Program-made: the position numbers and the translations under genes
The notes under the pieces: generated by a model
Databases searched by the model: none
What the model was told of the DNA's origin: nothing
What the model saw: the letters and a program-made list of their open reading frames with translations, nothing else
Part shown: piece by piece, positions 15,001-20,515 of the stretch
How positions within the stretch are numbered: position 1 is the first letter of the stretch
How the letters are laid out: the number at the start of each line of letters is the position of its first letter
Assembly (NCBI GenBank): GCA_042091495.1
Contig: JBELHJ010000021.1
Location: 1 to 39,132, forward strand
DNA from: JBELHJ01 sp042091495
GTDB taxonomy: Bacteria; Bacteroidota; Bacteroidia; Flavobacteriales; Flavobacteriaceae
Length of the DNA stretch: 39,132 bases
Reading direction: 5' to 3'

Positions 15001-15685
15001 TACAATTGATTATACGATTACTGTAACCAACGATGGTGATGTGACTTTAACGAATGTTCAAATTGTTGACATGCTTTCTGATTACGATGGTGATAGCTTG
15101 GAATTAAGTTCAGGCCCAATTTTCGATAGTGCATCAAAAGGGTCAAATGAAGGTGTGTTAATTCCTTTAGAAGAAGCAGTTTATAAAGCCTCATTTATAA
15201 TTAATAAAGATGCAATTGATGCTGGAGGTGTTCAAAACAGTGCAGAAGCTTCTGCAGAAACACCATTAGGACTTACTATTTCAGATATGAGTGATGATGG
15301 TGATGATTCAGATGGCAATATGACCGATGATCCAACAAGAACGACAATACCTTCTGTTGAAGGGGAATCAGCTATAGAGATTTTTAATGGAATTTCACCA
15401 GATGGAGATGGTTATAATGACTTCTTCAGAGTTGAGGGGATAGAAAATTTCCAAAATAACAGAATGCAGATTTTTAATAGATGGGGTGTACTAATCTATT
15501 CTGTATATGGTTATGGTGGTTCAAACGGTACTCAAAATGTATTTACTGGTTATTCAGATGGACGAACGACAATATCTAAAGGTGAACGTCTGCCTGCAGG
15601 AACCTACTATTACATCTTGAGGTTTAATAGGGAAAACCCCGGACGTAAGATTTATACTGGTTATTTATACTTAAATCGTAATTAA
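2..15685 (+). CDS. Giant Asp-rich TSP3-repeat adhesin-like protein, T9SS type B cargo (5' partial)
   Basis: The frame is open from base 2, so the true start lies upstream; 5227 residues remain. The first in-window ATG (404) is inside a repeat and is not a start. Positions 2-14044 encode at least 43 tandem 109-residue units, each with about six DxDxDGxxD-type calcium-binding loops and two invariant Cys. Three DUF11-type domains follow, opening LEVIKT (14060), LTIIKT (14498) and IKVVKT (14939). The tail from 15374 has SPDGDGYNDFF, IFNRWG and PAGTYYY, the gliding-motility-associated C-terminal domain (type B T9SS signal, as in SprB). Family knowledge: such proteins cross the outer membrane through the T9SS and act at the surface. 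I infer a calcium-stiffened stalk presenting an N-terminal head outside this window. Adhesion is inferred; a structural or colony-spreading role is equally possible. It is first in an apparent operon with the SprF-like gene 6 bp downstream. Confidence 0.9.
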   Translation, partial: DGIADSVDLDNDNDGIYDSYEGDDSVDTDGDGTPDYLDTDSDGDGCSDAKEAGYTDADNDGEVDGTGYNTNGTVAGSDGYGIPVDANNNGIADHLDAGDNAACVQDADGDGVNDDVDLDDDNDGILDIDEGDDTVDTDGDGIPDNKDTDSDGDGCPDAKEAGYTDANGDGEVDGTGVAADGTVANSDGYTFPNDSDNNGIADHLDANYTVVCQGDADGDGIDDITDLDDDNDGIYDSYEGDDTVDTDGDGTPDYLDTDSDGDGCSDAKEAGFTDANGDGEIDGTGYNANGTVAGSDGYLIPIDNNNNGVVDHLEASYDGACHGDTDGDGIDDAADLDDDNDGILDTDEGDDTVDTDGDGIPDNKDTDSDGDGCSDAVEAGFTDANSDGEVDGTGIAANGTVTGSDGYVAAADTDNSGVADHLEAGVAVACLIDSDGDGIDDSVDLDDDNDGIYDTYEGDDSIDTDGDGIPDYLDTDSDGDGCSDAKEAGFTDANGDGEVDGTGIAANGIVTGGDGYAFPIDADNNGIADHLDANYFAVCQTDTDGDGIDDATDLDNDNDGIYDTSEGDDTVDTDGDGTPDYLDTDSDGDGCSDAKEAGFTDANGDGEVDGTGYNADGTVAGSDGYAIPIDNNNNGIADYLDANDDSACQGDADGDGIDDATDLDDDNDGILDTDEGDDTVDTDGDGTPDYLDTDSDGDGCSDAKEAGFTDADGDGVVDGTGIAADGTVTGSDGYAAAADVDNSGVADYLEAGVAVACLIDSDGDGIDDSVDLDDDNDGIYDTYEGDDSIDTDGDGTPDYLDTDADGDGCLDAVEAGFTDANGDGEVDGTGIATNGTVTGGDGYAFPNDNDNNGIADHLDPNYALACLEDIDSDGIDDSADLDNDNDGIFDSYEGDDSVDTDGDGTPDYLDTDSDGDGCSDAKEAGYTDANNDGEVDGTGYNTNGTVAGGDGYGIPADANNNGIADHLDANDDTACQGDADGDGIDDATDLDDDNDGLLDTAEGDDTVDTDGDGTPDYLDTDSDGDGCSDAKEAGFTDANGDGVLDGTGIAADGTVSGSDGYVAAADADNNGLADHLDATYDTACHGDSDGDGVEDETDLDDDNDGILDTDEGNDSVDTDGDGTPDYQDTDSDGDGCLDAIEAGYTDADGDGEVDGTGIAADGTVSGSDGYNAPIDIDNNGVADYLDSNFFGSCADDADGDGINDITDLDDDNDGIYDTAEGDDTVDTDGDGTPDYLDTDSDGDGCPDAKEAGFTDANNDGEVDGTGIAADGTVSGSDGYGYPADNNNNGILDHLDVNDDAVCESDADGDGIDDITDLDDDNDGIYDTYEGDDTIDTDGDGIPNYLDTDSDGDGCSDAEEAGFTDANKDGIVDGSGIASDGTVSGSDGYVLPIDADNNGIADHLDNTYADACIDDADGDGVDDITDLDDDNDGILDTVEGDATIDTDGDGTPDYLDIDSDGDGCTDAKEAGFTDADADGIVDGTGIAADGTVIGSDGYTYPVDNNNNGILDYMDASDNTACLNDADGDGIDDAIDLDDDNDGIYDTAEGGGTIDTDGDGITNDLDTDSDGDGCPDTVEAGYTDANNDGEVDGTGIAADGTVAGSDGYGSPVDADNNGIDDYLDSNYANACINDADGDGIDDSVDLDDDNDGIYDTAEGDDTIDTDGDGIPNYLDTDSDGDGCSDATEAGYTDADADGIVDGTGIAADGTVAGSDGYGQPADINNNGIADYLEAGYFYACLDDADGDGIEDSVDLDDDNDGIYDTAEGDDSIDTDGDGIPNYLDTDSDGDGCSDATEAGYTDADADGVVDGSGIATDGTVTNSDGYGIPQDSNSDGTPDYLDATDDSACFGDADGDGIEDSTDLDDDNDGILDTVEGGDNTDTDGDGIPDYLDTDSDGDGCPDAKEAGFTDANNDGEVDGTGIAADGTVTGSDGYDYPLDTDNNGILDHLDANFDLVCQDDNDNDGVNDSIDLDDDNDGIYDTAEGDDNVDTDGDGIPNYKDTDSDGDGCPDVIEAGFTDDNDDGEVDGFGVNADGVVIGSDGYITPADANNNGIADYLDPNDAKACINDADGDGIDDAVDLDDDNDGIYDTVEGDDTIDTDGDGIPNYLDTDSDRDGCTDAKEAGYTDADADGVVDGIGIAADGTVIGSDGYSYPLDLNNNGVLDYLDATYDAACQIDSDGDGIDDATDLDDDNDGIYDTAEGDANIDTDGDGIPNYLDTDSDGDGCSDAKEAGFTDDNNDGEVDGSAIATNGTVIGSDGYGVPADVNNNGIQDYLEATYDVACQEDADGDGIDNLTDLDDDNDGIYDTDEGDDTVDTDGDGIPNYLDTDSDGDGCTDANEAGYTDSNNDGLVDGTSIAANGTVVGSDGYTAPIDTDNNGIADYLDASYDGACQSDADGDGINDVADLDDDNDGIYDTLEGGDQIDTDGDGIPNYLDTDSDGDGCTDAQEAGYTDADSDGVVDGTGISANGTVTGSDGYVYPLDRDNNGILDYMDNLYDGACQSDADGDGIDDATDLDDDNDGIYDTAEGDDTIDTDGDGIPNYLDLDSDGDGCSDVKEAGYTDLDNDGVIDGDGIASNGTVIGSDGYNVPADLNSNGIQDHLEANYDGACQGDADGDGIDDLTDLDDDNDGILDTDEGDDTIDTDGDSIPDYLDTDSDGDGCTDAKEAGFTDDNNDGAVDGVGISADGTVTASDGYVAPLDNDNNGVADHLDAAYNNACLLDSDGDGIDNAVDLDDDNDGIYDSYEGDDSVDTDGDGIPDYLDTDSDGDGCTDANEAGYTDADNDGVVDGTGIAADGTVTGSDGYALPRDANNNGYPDHLDANDKNTCESDADGDGIEDITDLDDDNDGIYDTYEGDDTVDTDGDGIPDYLDIDSDGDGCSDANEAGFTDADNDGMIDGQGIGLNGVVTGSDGYVLPIDNDNNGIADHLDATYSVACIEDADGDGIDDTTDLDDDNDGILDVDEGDDTVDTDGDGIPDYLDTDSDGDGCTDAKEAGFTDADNDGEVDGTGLNTNGTIAGSDGYNVPLDNDNNGIADHLDVNYSDVCIGDADNDGIKDNVDLDDDNDGIYDSYEGDETVDTDGDGIPDYLDLDSDGDGCTDANEAGYTDTDGDGIVDGTGIAANGTVIGSDGYSIPIDSNNNGIADYLDAADKSACENDADGDGIEDITDLDDDNDGIYDTYEGDDSVDTDGDGTPDYLDLDSDGDGCLDTIEAGYTDDNQDGIVDGTGINTNGTVLGSDGYGIPADQDNNGIADHLDLNNDQACNEDSDGDGIVDAIDLDDDNDGILDTSEGDDTVDTDNDGIPNYLDLDSDGDGCPDVKEAGYTDADNDGILDGTSIAANGTVVGGDGYGIPADTNNNGIYDYLDANHKGACESDVDGDGIEDVTDLDDDNDGIYDTYEGDDTVDTDGDGTPDYLDPDSDGDGCPDVLEAGYTDENGDGIIDGTGINADGTVAGSDGYQLPQDFDNNGIVDHLDPNYDQACNIDSDGDGVNDDVDLDDDNDGIYDTYEGDDTIDTDGDGTPDYLDIDSDGDGCTDAKEAGYTDIDGDGIVDGTGIAADGTVTGSNGYGIPADTNNNGIADHLDANDKSACENDADGDGIEDITDLDDDNDGIYDTYEGDDTVDTDGDGTPDYLDLDSDGDGCPDTVEAGFTDTDGDSILDGTGINADGTVAGSDGYILPQDADANGIADHLDINYAQACLEDSDGDGIDDATDLDDDNDGILDTVEGDDTVDTDGDGIPDYLDTDSDGDGCSDAKEAGFTDADADGTVDGTGVAADGTITGSDGYVAVADIDNNGIADHLDVNYFDACIGDADNDGIKDDVDLDDDNDGIYDTYEGDDTIDTDGDGMPDYLDVDSDGDGCTDAQEAGYTDADGDGIVDGTGIAADGTVIGSDGYSVPLDANNNGIADHLDPNDMSACQDDVDGDGIDDVTDLDDDNDGIYDTYEGDDTVDTDGDGTPDYLDLDSDGDGCFDAIEAGFTDANGDGILDGTGVNADGTVAGSDGYILPQDIDNNGIADHLDANYSEACNEDADGDGVDDATDLDDDNDGIYDTYEGDDTVDTDGDGIPDYLDTDSDGDGCTDAQEAGYTDADGDGVIDGTGINADGTVSGSDGYFVPADNNNNGIADHLDPNDQSACQGDADGDGIDDATDLDDDNDGIYDTYEGDDTVDTDGDGLPDYLDLDSDGDGCSDAIEAGFTDADGDGILDGNGFDIDGTVSGSDGYILPQDTDNNGIADHLNVNFNGACNKDSDNDGINDDVDLDDDNDGIYDTYEGDDSVDTDGDGTPDYLDTDSDGDGCTDAQEAGYTDADGDGIVDGSGIAVDGTVIGSDGYFVPADNNNNGIADHLDSNDQSACQGDADGDGIDDLTDLDDDNDGIYDTYEGDDTVDTDGDGLPDYLDLDSDGDGCSDAIEAGFTDTDEDGLVDGAGINTDGTVSGSDGYILPQDLDNNGIADHLDANFFEACFEDSDNDGINDELDLDDDNDGIYDIYEGDDTVDTDGDGLPDYLDTDSDGDGCTDAQEAGFTDADSDGVVDGTGIAADGTVTGSDGYSFPMDADNNGIADHLDPSYRVVCLEDIDGDGIDDSLDLDNDNDGIYDSYEGDDSVDTDGDGTPDYLDLDADGDGCNDVTEAGFTDANDDGIIDGTGIASDGTVIGSDGYLVPQDDDNNGIADHLDANKNDACDLSNALEVIKTVQLSDDNNENGSVDAGDGLTYTISVSNNGPFTLTNIKVLDLLSDINGNAIANLTAVYDATNTISEGILYPGETATYTVIYIANQDDVNAGGLSNSASVSAEGPNGDVNDSSDDVTDISDDGDSSNGDDNPTVTVISSNAELTIIKTAVLSEDTNNNGKANAGDEITYTISVTNSGNINLSHIEIDDIMQNGNGEQIFLTTGPIYSSSNVIPEGQLAAQQTATYTATYLITQNDIDSGEISNIVTAKAEKPGGDVNDDSDDITAISDDGNTNNGFDNPTVYEFSQEESIKVVKTYSMIDNGDGKIGLNDTIDYTITVTNDGDVTLTNVQIVDMLSDYDGDSLELSSGPIFDSASKGSNEGVLIPLEEAVYKASFIINKDAIDAGGVQNSAEASAETPLGLTISDMSDDGDDSDGNMTDDPTRTTIPSVEGESAIEIFNGISPDGDGYNDFFRVEGIENFQNNRMQIFNRWGVLIYSVYGYGGSNGTQNVFTGYSDGRTTISKGERLPAGTYYYILRFNRENPGRKIYTGYLYLNRN
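311..3253 (+). repeat. Higher-order repeat: three 981-bp trimers
   Basis: In this part of the array the 109-residue units cycle through three subtypes, seen in the segment after GSDGY. Units ending at Cys codons 635, 1616 and 2597 have an FP-type segment (TFPND, AFPID, AFPND). Those ending at 962, 1943 and 2924 have GTGYN with an IPID/IPAD-type segment. Those ending at 1289, 2270 and 3251 have an AAAD-type segment. The shared string VAVACLIDSDGDGIDDSVDL recurs exactly 981 bp apart. The order is FP, GYN, AAA, repeated three times. Confidence 0.7.
9140..13390 (+). repeat. Higher-order repeat: 654-bp dimers in the 3' part of the array
   Basis: Units alternate between two subtypes. Subtype A ends in a DKSAC / NDQSAC-type segment after NNNNGIADHLD and mostly has GCTDA-EAGYTD. 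Subtype B ends in a Y/F-x-x-AC segment after ILPQD and mostly has GCxDxIEAGFTD. A-B pairs run from 9140 to 11101 (three pairs) and from 11429 to 13390 (three pairs). One unit of a different type (AVADIDNNG, ending VNYFDAC) lies between them at 11102-11428. The Cys codon at 13388 is TGC, whereas the others I checked are TGT. Confidence 0.65.
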
Positions 15686-15691
15686 GCTCTA

Positions 15692-16654
15692 ATGATGTTA
15701 TTTAAAAATTTTAAAACTATGAGAACTAAAGCCTTTTTTATAATAGTAATTTTAATAAGCACATTGGGGTTTTCGCAACAAGATCCTCAATACACTCAGT
15801 ATATGTATAATACTCAAATTATTAATCCTGCATATGCTGGGTCTAGAGGAATATTAAGTTTTGGCTTACTTGGACGCTCACAATGGGTTAACATTAACGG
15901 GGCTCCAAATACAGTCTCTTTCACAGTAAACTCACCAATGGGAAAAACTGAAAATATGGGATTAGGACTATCTGTAGTTCATGATCAAATAGGGCCGGTA
16001 ACCGATAGTAATGTTAATGTTGATTACGCCTATACAATTTATCCTTCATATCACAGTAAGTTATCATTTGGATTAAAAGCAGGCTTAGATATTTTAAATA
16101 TTGATTATACCAAACTTAATTTATTTGATGCCATGGATCCCCGTTTTCAAACCAATGTTGATAATAAACTCCAGCCACAAATTGGTGCAGGAATAATGTA
16201 TGCTACAGATAATCTTTATCTCGGTTTATCAGTTCCTAATTTTTTAACAACAAGACATTATGATGATAATAATTTAATCACCGGAGGTTCAGATTCTGTA
16301 GCTGCTGAACGTGTTCATTATTATTTTATTGGGGGGTATGTTTTTAATTTATCTTCTAGCTTAAAATTTAAGCCAGCGACTATGGTAAAGGCTTTATCAG
16401 GAGCTCCTTTACAGATAGATGCCTCTGCTAATTTTATGTTTAATAATAAATTTACACTTGGTGCAGCGTACCGATGGGATGCAGCTTTAAGTGCTCTTGT
16501 AGGTTTTCAAGTTTCAGACAATATTTTTATTGGTGCAGCATACGACTATCAAACTTCAGATTTGAAAGATTACAGCAATGGTTCATATGAACTTATTTTT
16601 AGATTTGATGTATTAAGTAAACAAGCGAAAGCTATTTCACCAAGATTCTTTTAA
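15692..16654 (+). CDS. PorP/SprF-family type IX secretion membrane protein
   Basis: This is a 320-residue outer-membrane beta-barrel protein of the PorP/SprF family. It has a signal peptide (FFIIVILISTLGFSQ) followed by the family hallmark QQDPQYTQYMYN and NPAYAGSRG, and it ends in the FRFDV / SPRFF region usual for the family. SprF-type proteins are needed for secretion or surface attachment of type B T9SS cargo encoded next to them. That fits its place directly after the giant type B protein (6-bp gap) and 12 bp before the OmpA-type gene. The ATG at 15692 gives a nine-residue n-region extension; the in-frame ATG at 15719 (MRTKAFF) gives a more usual signal peptide and is equally plausible. 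I infer a dedicated partner of the upstream protein. Confidence 0.88.
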   Translation: MMLFKNFKTMRTKAFFIIVILISTLGFSQQDPQYTQYMYNTQIINPAYAGSRGILSFGLLGRSQWVNINGAPNTVSFTVNSPMGKTENMGLGLSVVHDQIGPVTDSNVNVDYAYTIYPSYHSKLSFGLKAGLDILNIDYTKLNLFDAMDPRFQTNVDNKLQPQIGAGIMYATDNLYLGLSVPNFLTTRHYDDNNLITGGSDSVAAERVHYYFIGGYVFNLSSSLKFKPATMVKALSGAPLQIDASANFMFNNKFTLGAAYRWDAALSALVGFQVSDNIFIGAAYDYQTSDLKDYSNGSYELIFRFDVLSKQAKAISPRFF

Positions 16655-16666
16655 AATCCCAATCCA

Positions 16667-19147
16667 ATGAAACAGTTTAAAATAAATACTTATATAATTT
16701 TAGTTGGAGCTTTGATGATGATATCTAGTCAATCATTAGCTCAAAAATCTCAAATGAATTTAGTTAATAAGGAATTTGATAAATATGCCTTCATGGAGGC
16801 CAGAGAGGTTTTGTTGAAATTAACTGATGAAGGTTTCGAATCTGATGAGGTTTTCAAATCTTTAGCAGATACTTATTATTATAATAGTCAGTATGATATG
16901 GCTGCCATATGGTATGACCGTTTAATTAGCAATTATCCAGAGGACTTGGAAGCAGATTATTTTTTTAAGGCTGCGATTTCTAATAAGTCTTTAGGAAACT
17001 ATGATAAGTCAAATGAACTTATGAAACGTTATGCGGTATTATCTAGTGATGTTTTAATCTCTTCAGATTTTAATAGTAATCCAAATTATAAAGATTCTAT
17101 CATGTCTAGTCTTGATAATTTTGAAATTTCCAAAGTGAGAATTAATAGTGAGGTTTCCGATTTTGGAGCAGCTTATTTGGGAGATAATGTTTTGGTTTAT
17201 GCTTCTTCAAACAATGCTGTTGGTGACGATGTTTTTAAATGGACTGGTGAGTCATATTTAGATTTATATGCAGCATATCTTAATACAGATGGTACATTAG
17301 AAGATCCAATCCCAATATTAGGTGATGTGAATACTAAATTTCATGAGTCCTCTGCTGCCTTTACTAAAGACGGACGATATATGTATTTCACAAGAAATAA
17401 TTATGCAGATGGCAAAGAAGGGTATAATAAAAATAAAACCATTCTACTTAAACTCTATAGGGCTAAAAAAAATGGCAATAAATGGGAAGATGTTACTGAA
17501 CTTAAATTTAACAGTGACAATTATTCTGTGGCACATCCTAGTTTAAGTCCTGATGGTAAAAAATTATATTTTTCATCTGATATGCCTGGTTCTTATGGAC
17601 AGTCAGATATTTGGTATGTAGATGTATACATAGACGGGTCTTTTGGTAACCCAGTTAATCTTGGAGTAAATATAAACACAGAGGCTAGAGAATCTTTCCC
17701 TTTTGTGAGCGATAAAAATATACTTTATTATGCCACTAATGGAAAATCAGGCATTGGTGGATACGATATTTATAAGTCAAGATTAGATATCACTGGAAAA
17801 GCTGAGCCATCAAAAAATATTGGCTCACCTATTAATAGTGAGTTTGATGATTTTGCATTTGCAATAGATGAAAAAAAACGAATGGGATTCTTTTCTTCAA
17901 ACCGAGATGGAAACAAAGGAAGTACTTCTGATGATATATATAGATTTAAATCAACCTGTAACGCCAGTTTAACAGGGACTGTTATTGATGTTACCTCAGG
18001 AGCACTAGTTCCGGGAGCTAAAGTATCATTGTTTGATGATGGGTTTAATCTACTCTCAGAGCTTAATGTTGGTGAAGACGCGGTGTTTAATTTTTCAGAT
18101 GAAGTTATCTGTAATCAAAAGTATATTGTGAGAGCAGAAAATGGGGTGTTTTATTCTTTCGATGAAAAACAATTTGAAACACTCGATCAAAGTAAAGTTG
18201 TTGAATTGGAAATGACACTTACTTCTCAAGACTGTCCCGAAGATGATTTAGGATGTATTTTAGATCTTGAGCCTATTTATTTTGATTTAAATAAGGCTAA
18301 TATTAGACCTGATGCTGAAATTGAACTAAATAAAGTTCTTGATGCACTTAGAAGGTATCCCAATTTAAATATTCATATAGAATCTCATACTGATTCAAGA
18401 GCAAGAGACGCCTATAACCTGGATTTATCAAATCGAAGAGCCCAATCAACTATGGTTTGGTTGTTGAAAAGAGGAATTTCTTCAGACCGTCTTAGTGCAA
18501 TGGGTTATGGGGAATCTCGTTTATTAAATCGTTGTTCAAATGGAGTGAATTGTTCTGAATATGAACATGAACTTAATAGAAGGTCTGTTTTTAGAATAGT
18601 TGCTAATGACCTTGAAAAGGTAAGGGTACAGTCTGATTTAAATCGTTCCGTCATTGTCAAAGATTCATCTGAAAATGTATCAGATCAAGTAACAGATCAA
18701 GTAACAGATCAAGTATCAGAGGTAGTACTAACTGTTTCTTCTGAAAATATTGATAAACCAAAGTCTAATGATTCAGTAGAATTAAAAGAAACTCCAATAG
18801 CTGAAGTTATTGATACAACTGAAGACATAAAGGATAAAGAACAATCAGAAACCATTGAAAAAGATGAATCTGTAAATGTTCAGCCTTCTGATAATTATGA
18901 TTTTTCATCTTCAAATACTAAAGTGATTTACACTGTTCAAATAAGTGCAAACAAAGGGAATGATAAAACTCTAAAATTTAACAAAATTGATGGTGTTTTT
19001 TCAAATTATTACGACGATAACTATAAACGATATTTTAGTGGGGTATTTAATAATGAAAATGATGCAAGATTACACCAGAAATCATTAGTAAATAAAGGTT
19101 TTAAAGATTGTTATGTAGTTAGATTAAAAGGCAACAAGAAATTATAA
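16667..19147 (+). CDS. PorE-like OmpA-family protein (TPR, PD40, CarboxypepD-reg, OmpA, SPOR)
   Basis: This 826-residue protein has a signal peptide ending near SQSLAQ. Residues about 25-125 look like TPR helices (ADTYYYNSQYDMAAIWYDRL). About 165-420 is a PD40/WD40-like propeller with SPDGKKLYFSSD and SDIWYVD. About 430-510 is a carboxypeptidase-regulatory-like domain (LTGTVIDVTSGALVPGAKV). About 535-645 is an OmpA peptidoglycan-binding domain (IYFDLNKANIRPDA, ESHTDSR, NRRAQ, MGYGES). An acidic low-complexity linker leads to a SPOR-like tail (IYTVQISANKG, GVFNNENDARLHQKSL). The first four modules match P. gingivalis PorE, a T9SS-associated protein bound to peptidoglycan; the extra SPOR domain would add a second peptidoglycan contact. 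I infer it anchors the surface complex to the cell wall. It is third in the operon. Confidence 0.85.
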   Translation: MKQFKINTYIILVGALMMISSQSLAQKSQMNLVNKEFDKYAFMEAREVLLKLTDEGFESDEVFKSLADTYYYNSQYDMAAIWYDRLISNYPEDLEADYFFKAAISNKSLGNYDKSNELMKRYAVLSSDVLISSDFNSNPNYKDSIMSSLDNFEISKVRINSEVSDFGAAYLGDNVLVYASSNNAVGDDVFKWTGESYLDLYAAYLNTDGTLEDPIPILGDVNTKFHESSAAFTKDGRYMYFTRNNYADGKEGYNKNKTILLKLYRAKKNGNKWEDVTELKFNSDNYSVAHPSLSPDGKKLYFSSDMPGSYGQSDIWYVDVYIDGSFGNPVNLGVNINTEARESFPFVSDKNILYYATNGKSGIGGYDIYKSRLDITGKAEPSKNIGSPINSEFDDFAFAIDEKKRMGFFSSNRDGNKGSTSDDIYRFKSTCNASLTGTVIDVTSGALVPGAKVSLFDDGFNLLSELNVGEDAVFNFSDEVICNQKYIVRAENGVFYSFDEKQFETLDQSKVVELEMTLTSQDCPEDDLGCILDLEPIYFDLNKANIRPDAEIELNKVLDALRRYPNLNIHIESHTDSRARDAYNLDLSNRRAQSTMVWLLKRGISSDRLSAMGYGESRLLNRCSNGVNCSEYEHELNRRSVFRIVANDLEKVRVQSDLNRSVIVKDSSENVSDQVTDQVTDQVSEVVLTVSSENIDKPKSNDSVELKETPIAEVIDTTEDIKDKEQSETIEKDESVNVQPSDNYDFSSSNTKVIYTVQISANKGNDKTLKFNKIDGVFSNYYDDNYKRYFSGVFNNENDARLHQKSLVNKGFKDCYVVRLKGNKKL
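18681..18716 (+). repeat. 12-bp tandem repeat x3 inside the OmpA-family gene
   Basis: The sequence cagatcaagtaa is repeated three times, the last copy ending in t. It encodes DQVT repeats in the linker between the OmpA and SPOR-like domains. The unit is a multiple of three, so copy-number change would alter linker length without shifting the frame. Confidence 0.9.
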
Positions 19148-19177
19148 TTTGCTATTTTATAAATCTTGGTAACTTTG
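19148..19177 (+). promoter_or_regulatory. Bacteroidota-type promoter upstream of pabB
   Basis: TTTG at 19148-19151 and TAACTTTG at 19170-19177 match the Bacteroidota -33 (TTTG) and -7 (TAnnTTTG) boxes with 18 bp between them. The box lies just after the end of the OmpA-family gene and about 20 bp before the GTG start of pabB, so pabB-tilS appears to be a separate transcription unit. Confidence 0.5.
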
Positions 19178-19190
19178 TGGTTTTTAATTT

Positions 19191-20489
19191 TTGATTGTGC
19201 GCATTGCAAAAAGTTTTAAGATTGATAATATTCCTAAATTCAAAGCACAGCTTTTAGAATGGAGTAGAAAGTTTGATGAAATTGTTTGGTTAGATTCAAA
19301 CTCGTACAACCAAACTTATGGTAAGTATGATGCTGTTCTAGCTGTTGATGCGTTATCTGTTTTATCAACAAATTCAAAATCTGCGTTTAAAGAATTAAAA
19401 CGTTATCAAAAAGAAATAAATGATTGGGTTTTTGGACATTTAAATTATGATTTAAAAAATAGTATTGAAAAACTATCCTCTTCAAATTTTGATGGTTTAG
19501 ATTTCCCCGAGCTTCACATGTTTCAACCCAAAAGGTTGTTTTTTTTAAAAGACGATACCATTACTTTTAAATATCACGAAACTGTAAAGAATTTAGTCAA
19601 TTCAGATTTTAAAATTATTTCTAAAATTGAAATACTAGCCAAGGATAAATCTTCAAAAAACATCGAAATCCAATCTAGAATTTCTAAAGAATCATACTTG
19701 GATAAGGTAAATCAAATGTTAAGTTATATCCACAGAGGTGATATTTATGAAGCAAATTTTTGTCAAGAATTTTTTGCTACAAACACAAAAATTTCCCCTT
19801 TAAATGTATATAATCATTTGAATAAGATCTCTAAGCCTCCTTTTGCTTCTTTTGTAAAAAATGGGGATAAATATATTATGTCTGCATCACCAGAACGCTA
19901 CATAGCTAAGCGAGGTAATGAAATCATTTCACAACCTATTAAAGGCACAGCCAAAAGATCGATTGATCATACCGAAGATTATACATTAAGACATAATTTA
20001 GGAGCTAATAGTAAAGAGCGTTCTGAAAATATTATGATTGTGGATTTGGTAAGAAATGATTTGTCTCATACTGCAATTAAAGGATCTGTGGTAGTTAAAG
20101 AGTTATGTGAAGTTTACTCTTTTGATCAAGTACATCAAATGATTTCTACTATTTCATCAAAAGTGAAAGAATCAACACATCCTGTAGATATAATTTCGTC
20201 TACTTTTCCAATGGGCAGTATGACAGGAGCACCAAAAGTATCTGCTATGAAAATTATAGAAGCACTTGAGGAAACAAAACGAGGTGTATACTCAGGTGCT
20301 GTAGGTTACATTTCACCTTCAAATGATTTTGATTTTAACGTAATTATAAGAAGTATTCTTTACAACGATTCAAATAAATATGTATCTTTCTCTGTAGGAA
20401 GTGCTATAACTTCCAAAAGTGACCCCAACCTTGAATATGATGAGTGTTTAATTAAAGCTCAGGCAATGAATTTAGCACTTAATCAATAA
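19191..20489 (+). CDS. pabB: Aminodeoxychorismate synthase component I (PabB)
   Basis: A chorismate-binding enzyme of 432 residues that makes 4-amino-4-deoxychorismate from chorismate and ammonia for p-aminobenzoate and folate. The catalytic half shows GDIYEANFCQ, SASPERY, the PIKGT motif with the lysine typical of PabB (TrpE has a different residue there), ERSENIMIVDLVRND, MTGAPK and SGAVGY. The N-terminal portion is the short flavobacterial form with VWLDSN. There is no ATG at the start: TTG at 19191 or GTG at 19197 is used, and GTG (MRIAKSFK) better matches how these proteins usually begin. tilS follows after about 25 bp. No glutamine amidotransferase partner (PabA) is in the window. Confidence 0.88.
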   Translation: MIVRIAKSFKIDNIPKFKAQLLEWSRKFDEIVWLDSNSYNQTYGKYDAVLAVDALSVLSTNSKSAFKELKRYQKEINDWVFGHLNYDLKNSIEKLSSSNFDGLDFPELHMFQPKRLFFLKDDTITFKYHETVKNLVNSDFKIISKIEILAKDKSSKNIEIQSRISKESYLDKVNQMLSYIHRGDIYEANFCQEFFATNTKISPLNVYNHLNKISKPPFASFVKNGDKYIMSASPERYIAKRGNEIISQPIKGTAKRSIDHTEDYTLRHNLGANSKERSENIMIVDLVRNDLSHTAIKGSVVVKELCEVYSFDQVHQMISTISSKVKESTHPVDIISSTFPMGSMTGAPKVSAMKIIEALEETKRGVYSGAVGYISPSNDFDFNVIIRSILYNDSNKYVSFSVGSAITSKSDPNLEYDECLIKAQAMNLALNQ

Positions 20490-20515
20490 TTTTTATGGTG
20501 ATTTAATGATTTATT

